From the NCBI GenBank assembly GCA_963782345.1, contig CAWAJF010000005.1:1-64000 (forward strand): 64,000 nt of DNA. Reading direction: 5' to 3'. The notes under the pieces are model-generated. The model saw only the letters and a program-made list of their open reading frames with translations, was not told the DNA's origin and ran no database searches. The position numbers and the translations under genes were made by a program. This document shows positions 7,004 to 14,046 of this stretch, one piece after another (positions within the stretch are counted from its first letter, which is position 1; each line of letters starts with the position of its first letter). Origin of the DNA: DASUPK01 sp963782345. GTDB lineage: Bacteria; Actinomycetota; Thermoleophilia; Solirubrobacterales; 70-9.

Positions 7004-7426
7004 ATGGGAGCTCCGAACGGAAACGGCAACGCCACCATCGACGCCTGGCTCAGCCGCTACGCCGAGACCAAGGCCGGGCACGCCGCCGCGGGCTGGGGCG
7101 CCCTGCTCGGCGCCCGGCGCTGCGAGGCCCAGGGAGAGGATGAGGAGGCTTCCCGCTGCCGCGAGCGGGCGGTCGAGTTCTGGGAGAAGGCGCTCGCCGA
7201 TGGGGAGCAGATCACTCGCATCAACGGTGCCGCCGACCAGCTGATCCTGGCCGAGACCCTGCGACGGCTCGGCCGCTTCCAGGAGGCGCGCGACTGCTGC
7301 CACCGCGGCCTCTCCGGCCGCCCGGCGGATCCGATCCGGTCCGTGCTCGAATTCGAGATCGAGCTCCTCGGCGCAGACGACAGCAGGCCGCACGCCGTCG
7401 CCGAGGTGCTCAACCGAGGGCTCTGA
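7004..7426 (+). CDS. TPR-like protein, first gene of the CGLYALHP locus
   Basis: About 140 residues, helical and Ala/Glu/Arg-rich. It has repeats of tetratricopeptide character: AGWGALLGARRCEAQGEDEE, AVEFWEKALADGE, LILAETLRRLGRFQEARDCC. I start at the ATG at 7004; an ATG at 6932 is possible but its extra 24 residues look non-coding. The stop codon abuts the GTG of the next gene, indicating translational coupling. TPR proteins usually scaffold complexes. Here one lies on each side of the first two CGLYALHP paralogues. Confidence 0.6.
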   Translation: MGAPNGNGNATIDAWLSRYAETKAGHAAAGWGALLGARRCEAQGEDEEASRCRERAVEFWEKALADGEQITRINGAADQLILAETLRRLGRFQEARDCCHRGLSGRPADPIRSVLEFEIELLGADDSRPHAVAEVLNRGL

Positions 7427-8578
7427 GTGCCGGGGCCGCCGCTATTCGCCGGCAGCATCCTCGGCCTGCGCAGCTGGAGCGTCCGGATCGCGCGCGACGG
7501 CCAGCTTCGACTCTGCGCCTCCTACGGCGACTCCCTCTGGGAATCGGGAGGCAGATGGACCGAGGCAAAGTGCCTTTCCGGCACCCATCGCCGACGCGAC
7601 CCGGTGCCGGGCCAGGCCTGCTCGTGCGGGCTGTACGCCCTTCATCCCCATCTCGAACAGGCCCGGGAGCACGAGAGCGCCTTCTGGGAAGAGATGGATG
7701 GGTCGAGCCCGGAGCCGGAGGAGCTGCTGGAGCTCGGTGAGATCAGCGGCCTGGTGGAAGCATGCGGCCGGATCGAGGTGCACGAGTCGGGTTTCCGCGC
7801 GGAGCGTGCGCGGCCGGCCGTCCTCCTCGTCGGCAGGAGCTGGTCGGCCCTCCGCCGTCGAGGTGTCGAGCAGGTGGCCCGCCTGCACGGCGCGCAGGTG
7901 CTCGAGATCGGGTGCGCGGAGGAGCTGGTCGAATACTGCGAGCGCCGTGGCGGGGCCCTCGATCCGGGATCGGTCGCCGAGCTGCTCGAGCCCGTCGGTG
8001 GGGTCGCCAGCTCCCATGAGGAGAGCCCAACCGGCTGGACGCCCCCCGCCTCGCCTCCGGCAGAGGACGAGAGCCGCCTGCTGTCGGCCCTTCATACGTT
8101 GGGCAATGCCCTCCTCTACGGCTTCGTCGGCCTGCTCGCGCTGCTCTGGTACGGGTTCTGGGCGGCGGTCGTGGTCGGTGTGGCCGGGGCCATCTTCTTC
8201 GGCTGGGGTGATGAGAAGCCCTGGAGGGCGCCGGCGAGGGTGGATCGGGTGATCGCCGACCGCTCGAAATGCCGGGTCGACGCGGTCGTGCGAGCGAGAC
8301 GGTCGATTCAGGAGCTCCACCTGCGGATCGTGGCCATCAGCCACTCCGGCAAGGATCTCGCTCGCACGACGCGAGCAGTCGGTGCGGTGCCGAAGGGCCG
8401 ATCGAGTGTTCACGTCGCGTGGATGAGGCGCCGGCTCTGCGACTGGCCCGCGCCGCTGCTGATCCGTGTGCGCGCGGTGTACGGACCACTGAAGGCGGGC
8501 CACGTCGCTCAGACCATCTCCAGGCCGACAAGCGGCGTCAGGAAGCCGGGCGTGCCGGCGACCAAATCAAGGTCATGA
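7427..8578 (+). CDS. CGLYALHP-family protein 1 with transmembrane region
   Basis: A 383-residue member of a family found three times in this locus. The N-terminal ~130 residues show LFAGSILGLRSWSV, then four candidate metal ligands C49, H54, C65 and C67 (CSCGLYALHP), and later GLVEACGRIEVHESGFRAE. An alpha/beta stretch follows to about residue 190. A hydrophobic region at about 225-262 (LLYGFVGLLALLWYGFW, VVVGVAGAIFFG) predicts membrane anchoring, leaving a basic ~120-residue C-terminal domain. No described function. The GTG start directly follows the TPR gene stop, and the stop overlaps the next small gene by ATGA. Confidence 0.65.
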   Translation: MPGPPLFAGSILGLRSWSVRIARDGQLRLCASYGDSLWESGGRWTEAKCLSGTHRRRDPVPGQACSCGLYALHPHLEQAREHESAFWEEMDGSSPEPEELLELGEISGLVEACGRIEVHESGFRAERARPAVLLVGRSWSALRRRGVEQVARLHGAQVLEIGCAEELVEYCERRGGALDPGSVAELLEPVGGVASSHEESPTGWTPPASPPAEDESRLLSALHTLGNALLYGFVGLLALLWYGFWAAVVVGVAGAIFFGWGDEKPWRAPARVDRVIADRSKCRVDAVVRARRSIQELHLRIVAISHSGKDLARTTRAVGAVPKGRSSVHVAWMRRRLCDWPAPLLIRVRAVYGPLKAGHVAQTISRPTSGVRKPGVPATKSRS

Positions 8579-8749
8579 CCCTCCCCGGCCCATCCCGGAC
8601 GATCATCGTCGAGCCGATCGAGCAACCCGAGCCCGCGCCGGCGCAGCCGGCGCGGTGAGCCGGCGCCCTCGGAGCCGGTCCCCGAGCCGGCTGAGGATCC
8701 GACGCCGGAGCCCGAACCGGAGAAGGAGCCGGCCAGGAGCGGGTCTTGA
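8575..8749 (+). CDS. Small TIIVEP-type proline-rich protein 1, apparent frameshift
   Basis: Starts MTLPGPSRTIIVEPIEQPEP, strikingly like the small protein encoded at 11571 (YRTIIVEP). The frame stops after 27 residues at 8656-8658. The +1 frame continues as Pro/Glu-rich coding (EPAPSEPVPEPAEDP) to a TGA at 8747-8749 that overlaps the TTG start of the next gene. The paralogue is 51 residues long, so I infer that this gene was once one ~58-residue frame and carries a frameshift near 8650, or uses programmed frameshifting. It may also be a true 27-residue peptide. Its ATG overlaps the preceding stop. Confidence 0.5.
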
Positions 8750-9786
8750 GGGACGCGCCGTTCTTCGCCGGGAGGATCGAGGGGGTCAGGGCGTGGAGCC
8801 TCTCCGACGATCTCGAGCTTCGTGGGCGCGGCATCGGCTCATCCGAGGTCTGGGCCGCCGACGGCGCGCCGACACAGGCGGTCTGTCTGGACCGCAACCA
8901 TCGGGCGCCGCGATCGGGCTGCGAGTGCGGGCTCTATGCCCTTCACCCACAGGCACGGATCTCGGAATGGGTCGAGTCGTTCATGAGCGAGGGCGTCGTC
9001 GGCGTGGTCCAGGCCTGGGGGCGGATCGAGCTGCACGAGGTCGGGTTCCGTGCTGAGTTCGCCCGGCCGAAGCTCCTCTTCGAGCCGGCCAGGCACCTGA
9101 TCAGCACGAAGGCGCTCACCGGCATCCATGCCGTCGCTGACCGATACGGGGTGCCCGTCGTCCCGCTCCCACGCCCCGAGCATGCAGGCGAGTGGTGTCG
9201 GACCAGGGAGATCGGCCTTGCGTCGGAGGTCGTCGAGCAGACCCTGCTCCGGGGCGTGCGCCTCGCGCTTCGACGGACCTCTCGCGTCAGCCGCGACCGC
9301 AGGTGGTTGAGGGTGGGGGTGTGGCCGCAGGTCGCGGGTTCGCCCTCATGCTCGCCCGAAGAGGCGTACACGCGCGTGCACGAGCTTCCCGGGGTTCGGA
9401 TCTGCACGGTGCGCGTTCGCGGACCGGAGGCGATCGCCGCGTTCGAGAGCGAGGAGTTCGATCCCGGTAGGCGACTGCAACTGGTGCGCAAGGCCACCTG
9501 GGACTACGAGGCGGTGGAGGTGCGCTCGGAATCCGGTCGGATCCGCCTCGGCTCCCTGGCCTGGCCGACCGCGCGGGTGATCGGCCCGCGTCTCGCGGCG
9601 GGCCGGATCGCAGAGGTCAGGTCGCTGACCCGAAGCATCGGCCTGCGTGACCGCGCCAAGCGCACCGGGTTCCTGACGATCCTGATTGCTCCGGATCTCC
9701 CGATCGAGGTGGAACCAGAACCGGAGCAGACGTTGAGGCTGGACGGGTGCGACTGGACCGAATCCGAACCGAGGGTCGAGCCGTGA
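8746..9786 (+). CDS. CGLYALHP-family protein 2 with HIRAN-like C-terminal domain
   Basis: 346 residues. The N-terminal family domain shows FFAGRIEGVRAWSL, ligands C47, H52, C59 and C61 (CECGLYALHP), then VVQAWGRIELHEVGFRAEF and ARPKLLF. Unlike its paralogues it has a second domain: about residues 240-285 (FDPGRRLQLVRKATWDYEAV, RIRLGSLAW, RLAAGRI) has the layout of a HIRAN domain, a DNA-end or damaged-DNA binding module. TTG start chosen because it overlaps the upstream TGA and is preceded by AGGAG at 6 bases. The stop overlaps the next GTG. Cytoplasmic. Confidence 0.6.
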   Translation: MRDAPFFAGRIEGVRAWSLSDDLELRGRGIGSSEVWAADGAPTQAVCLDRNHRAPRSGCECGLYALHPQARISEWVESFMSEGVVGVVQAWGRIELHEVGFRAEFARPKLLFEPARHLISTKALTGIHAVADRYGVPVVPLPRPEHAGEWCRTREIGLASEVVEQTLLRGVRLALRRTSRVSRDRRWLRVGVWPQVAGSPSCSPEEAYTRVHELPGVRICTVRVRGPEAIAAFESEEFDPGRRLQLVRKATWDYEAVEVRSESGRIRLGSLAWPTARVIGPRLAAGRIAEVRSLTRSIGLRDRAKRTGFLTILIAPDLPIEVEPEPEQTLRLDGCDWTESEPRVEP

Positions 9787-10466
9787 CCGACCGCCCGAGG
9801 CGGCCGCTCTACCTGAGCCACGATGCCCACTACGACTTTCTGAGCGCGCTCGAAGCGGGCCGGGTGGACGACGGACAGGCGCCCGATCAGTGGCGGGAGG
9901 TGGGCGAGAGCTTCCACTTTCTGCTGGACCGGCCGGGTGGGCGGGTCGTCGGCCTCCGCATCGACGATTTCTCCGAGTGGCTGCCCTCGGACGAGGAGGA
10001 GCGCGTGATCCTCGAGGCGGGCCGCTACGACGCTCCATTGCTCGCGCTGCGGGGCGCCGGCGCTCTTCGCATCGCACGTGAGGCCGCGAAGTTCTTCGAC
10101 GGCGAGAACTCGATCAACCGCGACTTCTTCGACCGCGCGACCGAGTCCGGGGCGAACGAGGAATACGAGCAGGAGCTCTTCTGGTGGCGCTGCTGTCTTC
10201 AGTCCGGGGATCCGATGGCTCACTTCGGGCTCGGCTACACGCTCAGCGACCTCGGGCGCTTCAGGGAGGCGCTGCCACACCTGCGCCACTACACGCGCAT
10301 CGCGGCGCACGGTCCCTGGAGCTGGGTCTGGCTCGCCAGGTGTCAATCCGGCCTCGGGCACTTCGACGAGGCACGGGCCTCGTACCGGAAGGCGATCGCG
10401 CTCAGCGAGGCGGGCGCCGACGAGACGGATGCTCCGATGCTGCTCGCCGAGCTCGAGTCCTTCTGA
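9783..10466 (+). CDS. TPR-repeat protein
   Basis: A 227-residue protein starting at GTG 9783, which overlaps the preceding TGA. The N-terminal ~60 residues (LYLSHDAHYDFLSALEAG, GRVVGLRIDDFSEWLP) resemble short DUF2283-like beta folds. The C-terminal half contains tetratricopeptide units: DPMAHFGLGYTLSDLGRFRE, WVWLARCQSGLGHFDEAR and SYRKAIALSE. Probable interaction scaffold for the CGLYALHP proteins (inference from coupling). Confidence 0.7.
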   Translation: MTDRPRRPLYLSHDAHYDFLSALEAGRVDDGQAPDQWREVGESFHFLLDRPGGRVVGLRIDDFSEWLPSDEEERVILEAGRYDAPLLALRGAGALRIAREAAKFFDGENSINRDFFDRATESGANEEYEQELFWWRCCLQSGDPMAHFGLGYTLSDLGRFREALPHLRHYTRIAAHGPWSWVWLARCQSGLGHFDEARASYRKAIALSEAGADETDAPMLLAELESF

Positions 10467-10507
10467 CGCACGCGTCAGGAACCGTCCTGGTCGGCGACCC
10501 ATTGGCT

Positions 10508-10867
10508 ATGAGAGAGACCGCCAGGCTCCAGCTTTCGCCACACTGCGTGGGCCGCTTTCACGAGCGCTTCCGTCCGGCACTCGACATCGTTCGGGCCCGC
10601 CAGGAGCTCGAGATGCTGATCCAGCAGGGCGAGCTGGCCGAGAGCCCCCCGGAGTGGATGGCGCAGACGATGCGCCAGGAGGCGGACGCCTACCTGATCG
10701 TGGGCAAGGATCTGGTCCTGCCCCTGGTCTCGATGGGCCCCGCAGGCGAACGGCTGCTCGCCAAGACGTGCATCCCGCGGGGAGGCATCTCCGAAAAGGC
10801 ACGCCGGCGACGGAATGAGCGTCGCCGTCGTGCTCGCGCTTTGCGTCGAGCGCGACGTGGTCGATGA
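10508..10867 (+). CDS. Basic protein of unknown function
   Basis: 119 residues: RLQLSPHCVGRFHERFRP, RARQELEMLIQQGELAE, PPEWMAQTMRQEADAYLIVG, LVLPLV, CIPRGGISEKARRRR and a strongly basic tail. The order H..xRF.ER, then an acidic helix and a beta region, resembles small proteins seen in actinobacterial mobile elements that I cannot assign to a named family. ATG chosen because it begins the first conserved-looking segment; it lies 41 bases after the TPR gene. The basic tail suggests nucleic-acid contact. Confidence 0.5.
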   Translation: MRETARLQLSPHCVGRFHERFRPALDIVRARQELEMLIQQGELAESPPEWMAQTMRQEADAYLIVGKDLVLPLVSMGPAGERLLAKTCIPRGGISEKARRRRNERRRRARALRRARRGR

Positions 10868-10882
10868 ACGGAGACCAGGCAC

Positions 10883-10888
10883 TAGGTT
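10883..10888 (+). promoter_or_regulatory. -10 element of a leaderless gene
   Basis: TAGGTT ends 8 bases before the ATG at 10896, placing the transcription start at or next to the start codon. It gives the membrane peptide and cREC genes their own promoter inside the locus. Confidence 0.5.
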
Positions 10889-10895
10889 TGGCCGC

Positions 10896-11048
10896 ATGAT
10901 CGCGCTGTTCATCATCCTCGTGCTCCTGCTCATCCTCATCCCGATCATCGTTGCCGCGTTCTTCATGATCGGAGTCGTCTGGATCGCCACCGCGCTCATC
11001 GTCGCTTTCCTCAAGTTCCTTACCTCGATCCGGGTGGAGCGGAGATGA
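10896..11048 (+). CDS. 50-residue membrane peptide
   Basis: MIALFIILVLLLILIPIIVA and a second hydrophobic run (FFMIGVVWIATALIVAFLKF) predict two transmembrane helices, followed by a short basic tail (TSIRVERR). The ATG lies 8 bases after a TAGGTT hexamer. The stop overlaps the start of the cREC gene as ATGA, so the two products are made together. A membrane anchor, effector or toxin are all possible. Confidence 0.6.
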   Translation: MIALFIILVLLLILIPIIVAAFFMIGVVWIATALIVAFLKFLTSIRVERR

Positions 11049-11425
11049 GCGAGGCGCTCTTACGCGTCTGGCTCGATGACGATCTGGTCGACCGGCGAGC
11101 GCCTGAGCGTTGGGTCCACGTCACCACGGCCTGGGAAGCGATGAGGCTGCTGAACGCCGGTCGGGTCGTCGAGCTCTCGCTGGACCATGATCTCTCCGAT
11201 GACGAGCGCTTCGGGCGTGGGGTGGACGTGGTCGACTTCATCGCCGAGCAGCAGGAGGTCCACGGCCGCGATCTCTGGCCGCGCGACGGGATCAGTCTCC
11301 ACACGGGGAACCCGGTCGGCCGTGACGCGATGGCGCGGACGATCCGCAGATATGCGGAGAAGGCGGGTCTCGCCGTCAGCGAGTCCTGGGAGGGCGGCCA
11401 GCCCAAGTTCACGTTCGACCGCTGA
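11045..11425 (+). CDS. Cyclic-phosphate-processing receiver-domain (cREC) protein
   Basis: 126 residues matching the cREC family (cyclic-phosphate processing receiver, PF20274 type): LRVWLDDDLVDRRAPERWVH near the N-terminus, TAWEAMRLLNAGRVVELSLD, then HDLSDD and GVDVVDFIAEQ. The acidic DDD and the DHDL motif correspond to the predicted active site. Comparative-genomics studies placed the family in RNA-repair and conflict systems, but its biochemistry is not settled. It is coupled to a membrane peptide upstream and lies immediately before the SAM riboswitch. Confidence 0.75.
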   Translation: MSEALLRVWLDDDLVDRRAPERWVHVTTAWEAMRLLNAGRVVELSLDHDLSDDERFGRGVDVVDFIAEQQEVHGRDLWPRDGISLHTGNPVGRDAMARTIRRYAEKAGLAVSESWEGGQPKFTFDR

Positions 11426-11429
11426 CGTC

Positions 11430-11457
11430 TTGACAATTCCGCGCGACCCCGTAGGGT
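11430..11457 (+). promoter_or_regulatory. Sigma-70-type promoter of the SAM-riboswitch operon
   Basis: TTGACA (11430-11435) and TAGGGT (11452-11457) are separated by 16 bases. The predicted start at about 11464 lies just before the riboswitch P1 strand. Confidence 0.75.
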
Positions 11458-11464
11458 CGACGCG

Positions 11465-11561
11465 TCCATCAAGAGCGGCTGAGGGGTCCGGCCCTGTGAA
11501 GCCGCAGCAACCGACTGAGACCTCCGGGTCGAGGCACGGTGCTACTGCCGGGATCGATGGA
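11465..11561 (+). promoter_or_regulatory. SAM-I (S-box) riboswitch
   Basis: The core follows the S-box consensus: ATCAAGAG, then GCGGC/GCCGC closing P2, an internal GGGGTCCGGCCC pseudoknot-type arm, GCAGCAACC, P3, and a CACGGTGCTACTGCC P4 arm. P1 pairs tccatc (11465-11470) with gatgga (11556-11561). The 3' P1 strand overlaps the Shine-Dalgarno ggagg of the next gene (11559-11563), so ligand binding would hide it: a translational off-switch. S-box RNAs normally control methionine and SAM genes. None follows here. Confidence 0.88.
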
Positions 11562-11570
11562 GGTGAAGCA

Positions 11571-11726
11571 GTGACTTTCTCTGATCCGTACCGCACGATC
11601 ATCGTCGAGCCCGTGGTGGAGCCGATCAAGACTCCGCGACGGAAGAAGGTGGCACCCCAGCGGCAGCCCGTGGAGCGCCCCGCAAAGGTGCCGGCCCCCA
11701 CCAAGACGGCAGGGGCGCGCCGATGA
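11571..11726 (+). CDS. Small TIIVEP-type basic protein 2
   Basis: 51 residues from GTG 11571: MTFSDPYRTIIVEPVVEP, then a Lys/Arg/Pro/Ala-rich tail (RRKKVAPQRQP, KVPAPTKT). The TIIVEP core is shared with the small protein at 8575, which likewise immediately precedes a CGLYALHP gene. SD ggaggtg is 5-6 bases upstream and lies within reach of the riboswitch P1 strand. The stop overlaps the next ATG (ATGA). Too short and disordered for a catalytic role; perhaps a chaperone-like or binding partner of the coupled protein. Confidence 0.65.
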   Translation: MTFSDPYRTIIVEPVVEPIKTPRRKKVAPQRQPVERPAKVPAPTKTAGARR

Positions 11727-12307
11727 AGGCGCCGCCCCGGTCGCGCACGAACGAGGACCCAGTCGGTCCGACGGTGCTGGTGAGCGAGCGCCTCTTCGGT
11801 GTTCGAAGCTGGCAGCTCGCGGTGGACCACGATGGCGTCTTCCGCCTTCGCGGCTTCTACGAGTCCGCTCGCTGGAAGAAGGACGGCAAGACGACGTGGG
11901 CACGCTGCCAATTGGGCGTCCAGAAGAACAGACACAAAGCTCCCGACGGGCGATGCTCATGCGGCCTCTACGCGCTCCACCCGTGGAATGCGGATCATTG
12001 CGACTACATTCGCCGACCGGCATCAAGTGGGGCGCTCACCGTCGTCGGACTGGTCGAGGCTTGGGGCCAGGTGCAGCTCCATATGGAGGGGTTTCGAGCC
12101 CAGTACGCGCGACCGAAGGAAATCGCACTGATTGGTGTTGATGCCACCTCACCCTACGGCCGCATCGTCCGGGAACTTGCGAGCGACCATCGGGCGGAAC
12201 TTATGATCGTGGCGGATGTAGCCGAGCTGAAGAAGGCCTGTCGGCAGCGCGGTCTCGGGCTGACGAGGGCGACCGTCGCCTCGCTGTTGAGGGCCGAAGG
12301 TGTCTGA
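11723..12307 (+). CDS. CGLYALHP-family protein 3
   Basis: 194 residues, the shortest of the three paralogues: the family domain alone. LFGVRSWQL leads into ligands C62, H71, C78 and C80 (CSCGLYALHP), then GLVEAWGQVQLHMEGFRAQY and ARPKEIALI. A Rossmann-like alpha/beta tail (RELASDHRAELMIVADVAEL, then RGLGLTRATVASLL) ends the protein, matching the post-domain segment of paralogue 1. It is the second gene behind the SAM riboswitch, coupled to its neighbours on both sides. Function unknown; zinc binding is predicted from the C/H/CxC set. Confidence 0.65.
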   Translation: MKAPPRSRTNEDPVGPTVLVSERLFGVRSWQLAVDHDGVFRLRGFYESARWKKDGKTTWARCQLGVQKNRHKAPDGRCSCGLYALHPWNADHCDYIRRPASSGALTVVGLVEAWGQVQLHMEGFRAQYARPKEIALIGVDATSPYGRIVRELASDHRAELMIVADVAELKKACRQRGLGLTRATVASLLRAEGV

Positions 12308-13418
12308 GCTCGCCGAGCTGACTGCGGCGCTTGTCTCGATCGACTCGGTCAATCCGGATCTCGTTCCAGGCGGCGCCGGGGAGCATCGGATCGCCCAGGT
12401 TGTCGCTGACTGGCTGGACCGGAGGGGCCTGGGGGTGCAGGTACAGCGCACCAGTGCCGGTCGGCCCAACGTCATCGGGCAGGCCAGTCCGGCAAACGGC
12501 GGCCCTACTCTCCTGTTCCTCGGGCACTCGGACACGGTCGGGGTCGAGGGGGTAAAGGATCCCTTTGGGGCCCGTCTCGAGGGTGGACGACTCCACGGAC
12601 GGGGTGCCTACGACATGAAATCCGGCCTCGCGGCGGCGATGTGTGCCGCAGCCGAGACGGCGGACCTGGACCTCGGGGTCGTGATCGCCGCCGTCTGCGA
12701 CGAGGAGGCAGGCGGCACGGGAACGAGAGCATTACTCGAGCTAATTGACCCCCCCGACGCCGCGATCGTCGTCGAGCCCACCGACCTCAATGTCGCGATC
12801 GCGCACAAGGGGTTCGTTGGGTTTGAGATCGAGACCTCCGGGGTTGCCGCACATGGGTCGCGGCCCGATCTGGGGGTTGACGCGATCCTTGCCATGGGCC
12901 CGTTGATCGCCGGTTTGGAGGATCTGGGCCACGAGCTTCAACAGGGGGAGGCTCATCCTCTGCTTGGATCGGCCTCACTTCACGCGTCGTTGATCGAGGG
13001 TGGCCAGGAAGCCTCCAGCTATCCCGCGCGTTGCCTGCTCACAGGCGAATGTCGGACGCTCCCCGGAAGGGGCTCGGAGGCTGGGCTCGAGGAGGTGGTC
13101 CGCCGTAGCTCCGTGAACGCCGAGCTGCGCATCACTCATCGAGGTGATCCCTTTGAGACGCGTGAGGACGCGGACGTCGTACAAGTGGTTCGCCGGCACT
13201 CTGGGGGCGAGATCGTGGGTCTCGGGTTCTGGGCCGACTCCGCTCGGCTGGGAGCGCGTCGGATCCCCACGGTGCTCTTCGGGCCGAAGGGCGGTGGAGC
13301 TCACGCGGCAACCGAATGGGTGGACCTTGAGTCGGTCCATCGCGTCCGCGACGTGCTCGTCCGAACGGCCCAAGACATCTGCCAAATGGGTGGTCTCCTG
13401 CCTACTTCAGCTGCTTAG
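12300..13418 (+). CDS. M20-family metallohydrolase (ArgE/DapE/CPG2-like deacylase)
   Basis: 372 residues with the M20 di-zinc motifs in order: LFLGHSDTVG, GRGAYDMKSGLAA (bridging Asp), VCDEEAGGTGT (catalytic Glu pair), VEPTDLNVAIAHKG, and SGVAAHGSRPDLG at the lid-domain start. Members remove acyl groups from amino acids or peptides. The GTG start overlaps the preceding gene by 8 bases, so it is the third gene of the SAM-responsive operon. N-acyl-methionine or a related sulfur metabolite would fit the riboswitch, but this is speculation. Confidence 0.85.
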   Translation: MSELAELTAALVSIDSVNPDLVPGGAGEHRIAQVVADWLDRRGLGVQVQRTSAGRPNVIGQASPANGGPTLLFLGHSDTVGVEGVKDPFGARLEGGRLHGRGAYDMKSGLAAAMCAAAETADLDLGVVIAAVCDEEAGGTGTRALLELIDPPDAAIVVEPTDLNVAIAHKGFVGFEIETSGVAAHGSRPDLGVDAILAMGPLIAGLEDLGHELQQGEAHPLLGSASLHASLIEGGQEASSYPARCLLTGECRTLPGRGSEAGLEEVVRRSSVNAELRITHRGDPFETREDADVVQVVRRHSGGEIVGLGFWADSARLGARRIPTVLFGPKGGGAHAATEWVDLESVHRVRDVLVRTAQDICQMGGLLPTSAA

Positions 13419-13600
13419 GGCAGCGGCGTCTCCCAGCCGTCCGGGAAGAGCTCCTTCGCGTCATCGTCTGAGACCGAGCCCGGGATGATCACGTCGTCGC
13501 CCTGCTGCCACTGGGCCGGGGTCGCGACCTTCTTGTTCGCCGTGAGCTGGAGCGAGTCGATCACTCGCAGCACCTCGTTGCGGTTGCGGCCGGTGGTCCA
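13415..13600 (-). pseudogene. C-terminal fragment of a 1-Cys (Prx6-type) peroxiredoxin
   Basis: TTGRNRNEVLRVIDSLQLTA, KKVATPAQWQQGDDV and SDDDAKELFPDGWETPLP repeat, almost residue for residue, the C-terminus of the peroxiredoxin at 14653. About 60 residues remain; the sequence before TTGR is unrelated and lacks the catalytic domain. It overlaps the 3' end of the convergent M20 gene. Probably a relic of a tandem duplication followed by deletion. Confidence 0.8.
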
Positions 13601-13686
13601 GAAGGCGGCTTGTGGAGCTGGTCCTTCCGGTGCGCCACCGAGGGCCATTGGGGTGGGTGCCCCGGGCCCTCGATGCGCTGCCGGGA

Positions 13687-14001
13687 TCAGACCTTGGTCT
13701 CGACCTTGTCGCTCTTCTCGCCGACGCTCTCCTTGACGTCCTCGGTGACGTTCTTGACGCCCTTCTTCACGTCCTCGGTGACGTCCTTGGCGCTCTCCTT
13801 GACGTCCTCGGCCCTACCCCCGACATGCGCGCGGACATCGTCCAGCGCCTCACGGGCGCGGCTGATCGCGGAGTCGATCTTGCCCCGCAGCTCCTCCTGC
13901 GCCAGCTGACTCGCCTTCTTCAGCTCGTCGAGCGCTGCTTCGAGGTGCTCCGTTGCCGTCTTTTCGACCTCGTCCGTCTTCTCGTGATTGCGTCCTAGCA
14001 T
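13687..14001 (-). CDS. Hydrophilic LEA-like/YtxH-like stress protein
   Basis: 104 residues with a repeating 11-mer character in the C-terminal half: AEDVKESAKDVTEDVKKG, then VKNVTEDVKESVGEKSD. The N-terminal half is also helical and charged (TATEHLEAALDELKKAS, QEELRGKIDSAISRARE). There are no Cys residues and no signal peptide. Such amphipathic-helix proteins resemble LEA or apolipoprotein-like stress proteins in soil bacteria. An SD-like gaaagg precedes the ATG. Neighbours are a peroxiredoxin and an NTF2-like protein, consistent with a stress cluster. Confidence 0.6.
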   Translation of the reverse strand: MLGRNHEKTDEVEKTATEHLEAALDELKKASQLAQEELRGKIDSAISRAREALDDVRAHVGGRAEDVKESAKDVTEDVKKGVKNVTEDVKESVGEKSDKVETKV

Positions 14002-14046
14002 CTGTGATTCCTTTCGTTGAAGGGGAAAGTCGTCTGATTCCCTCGG

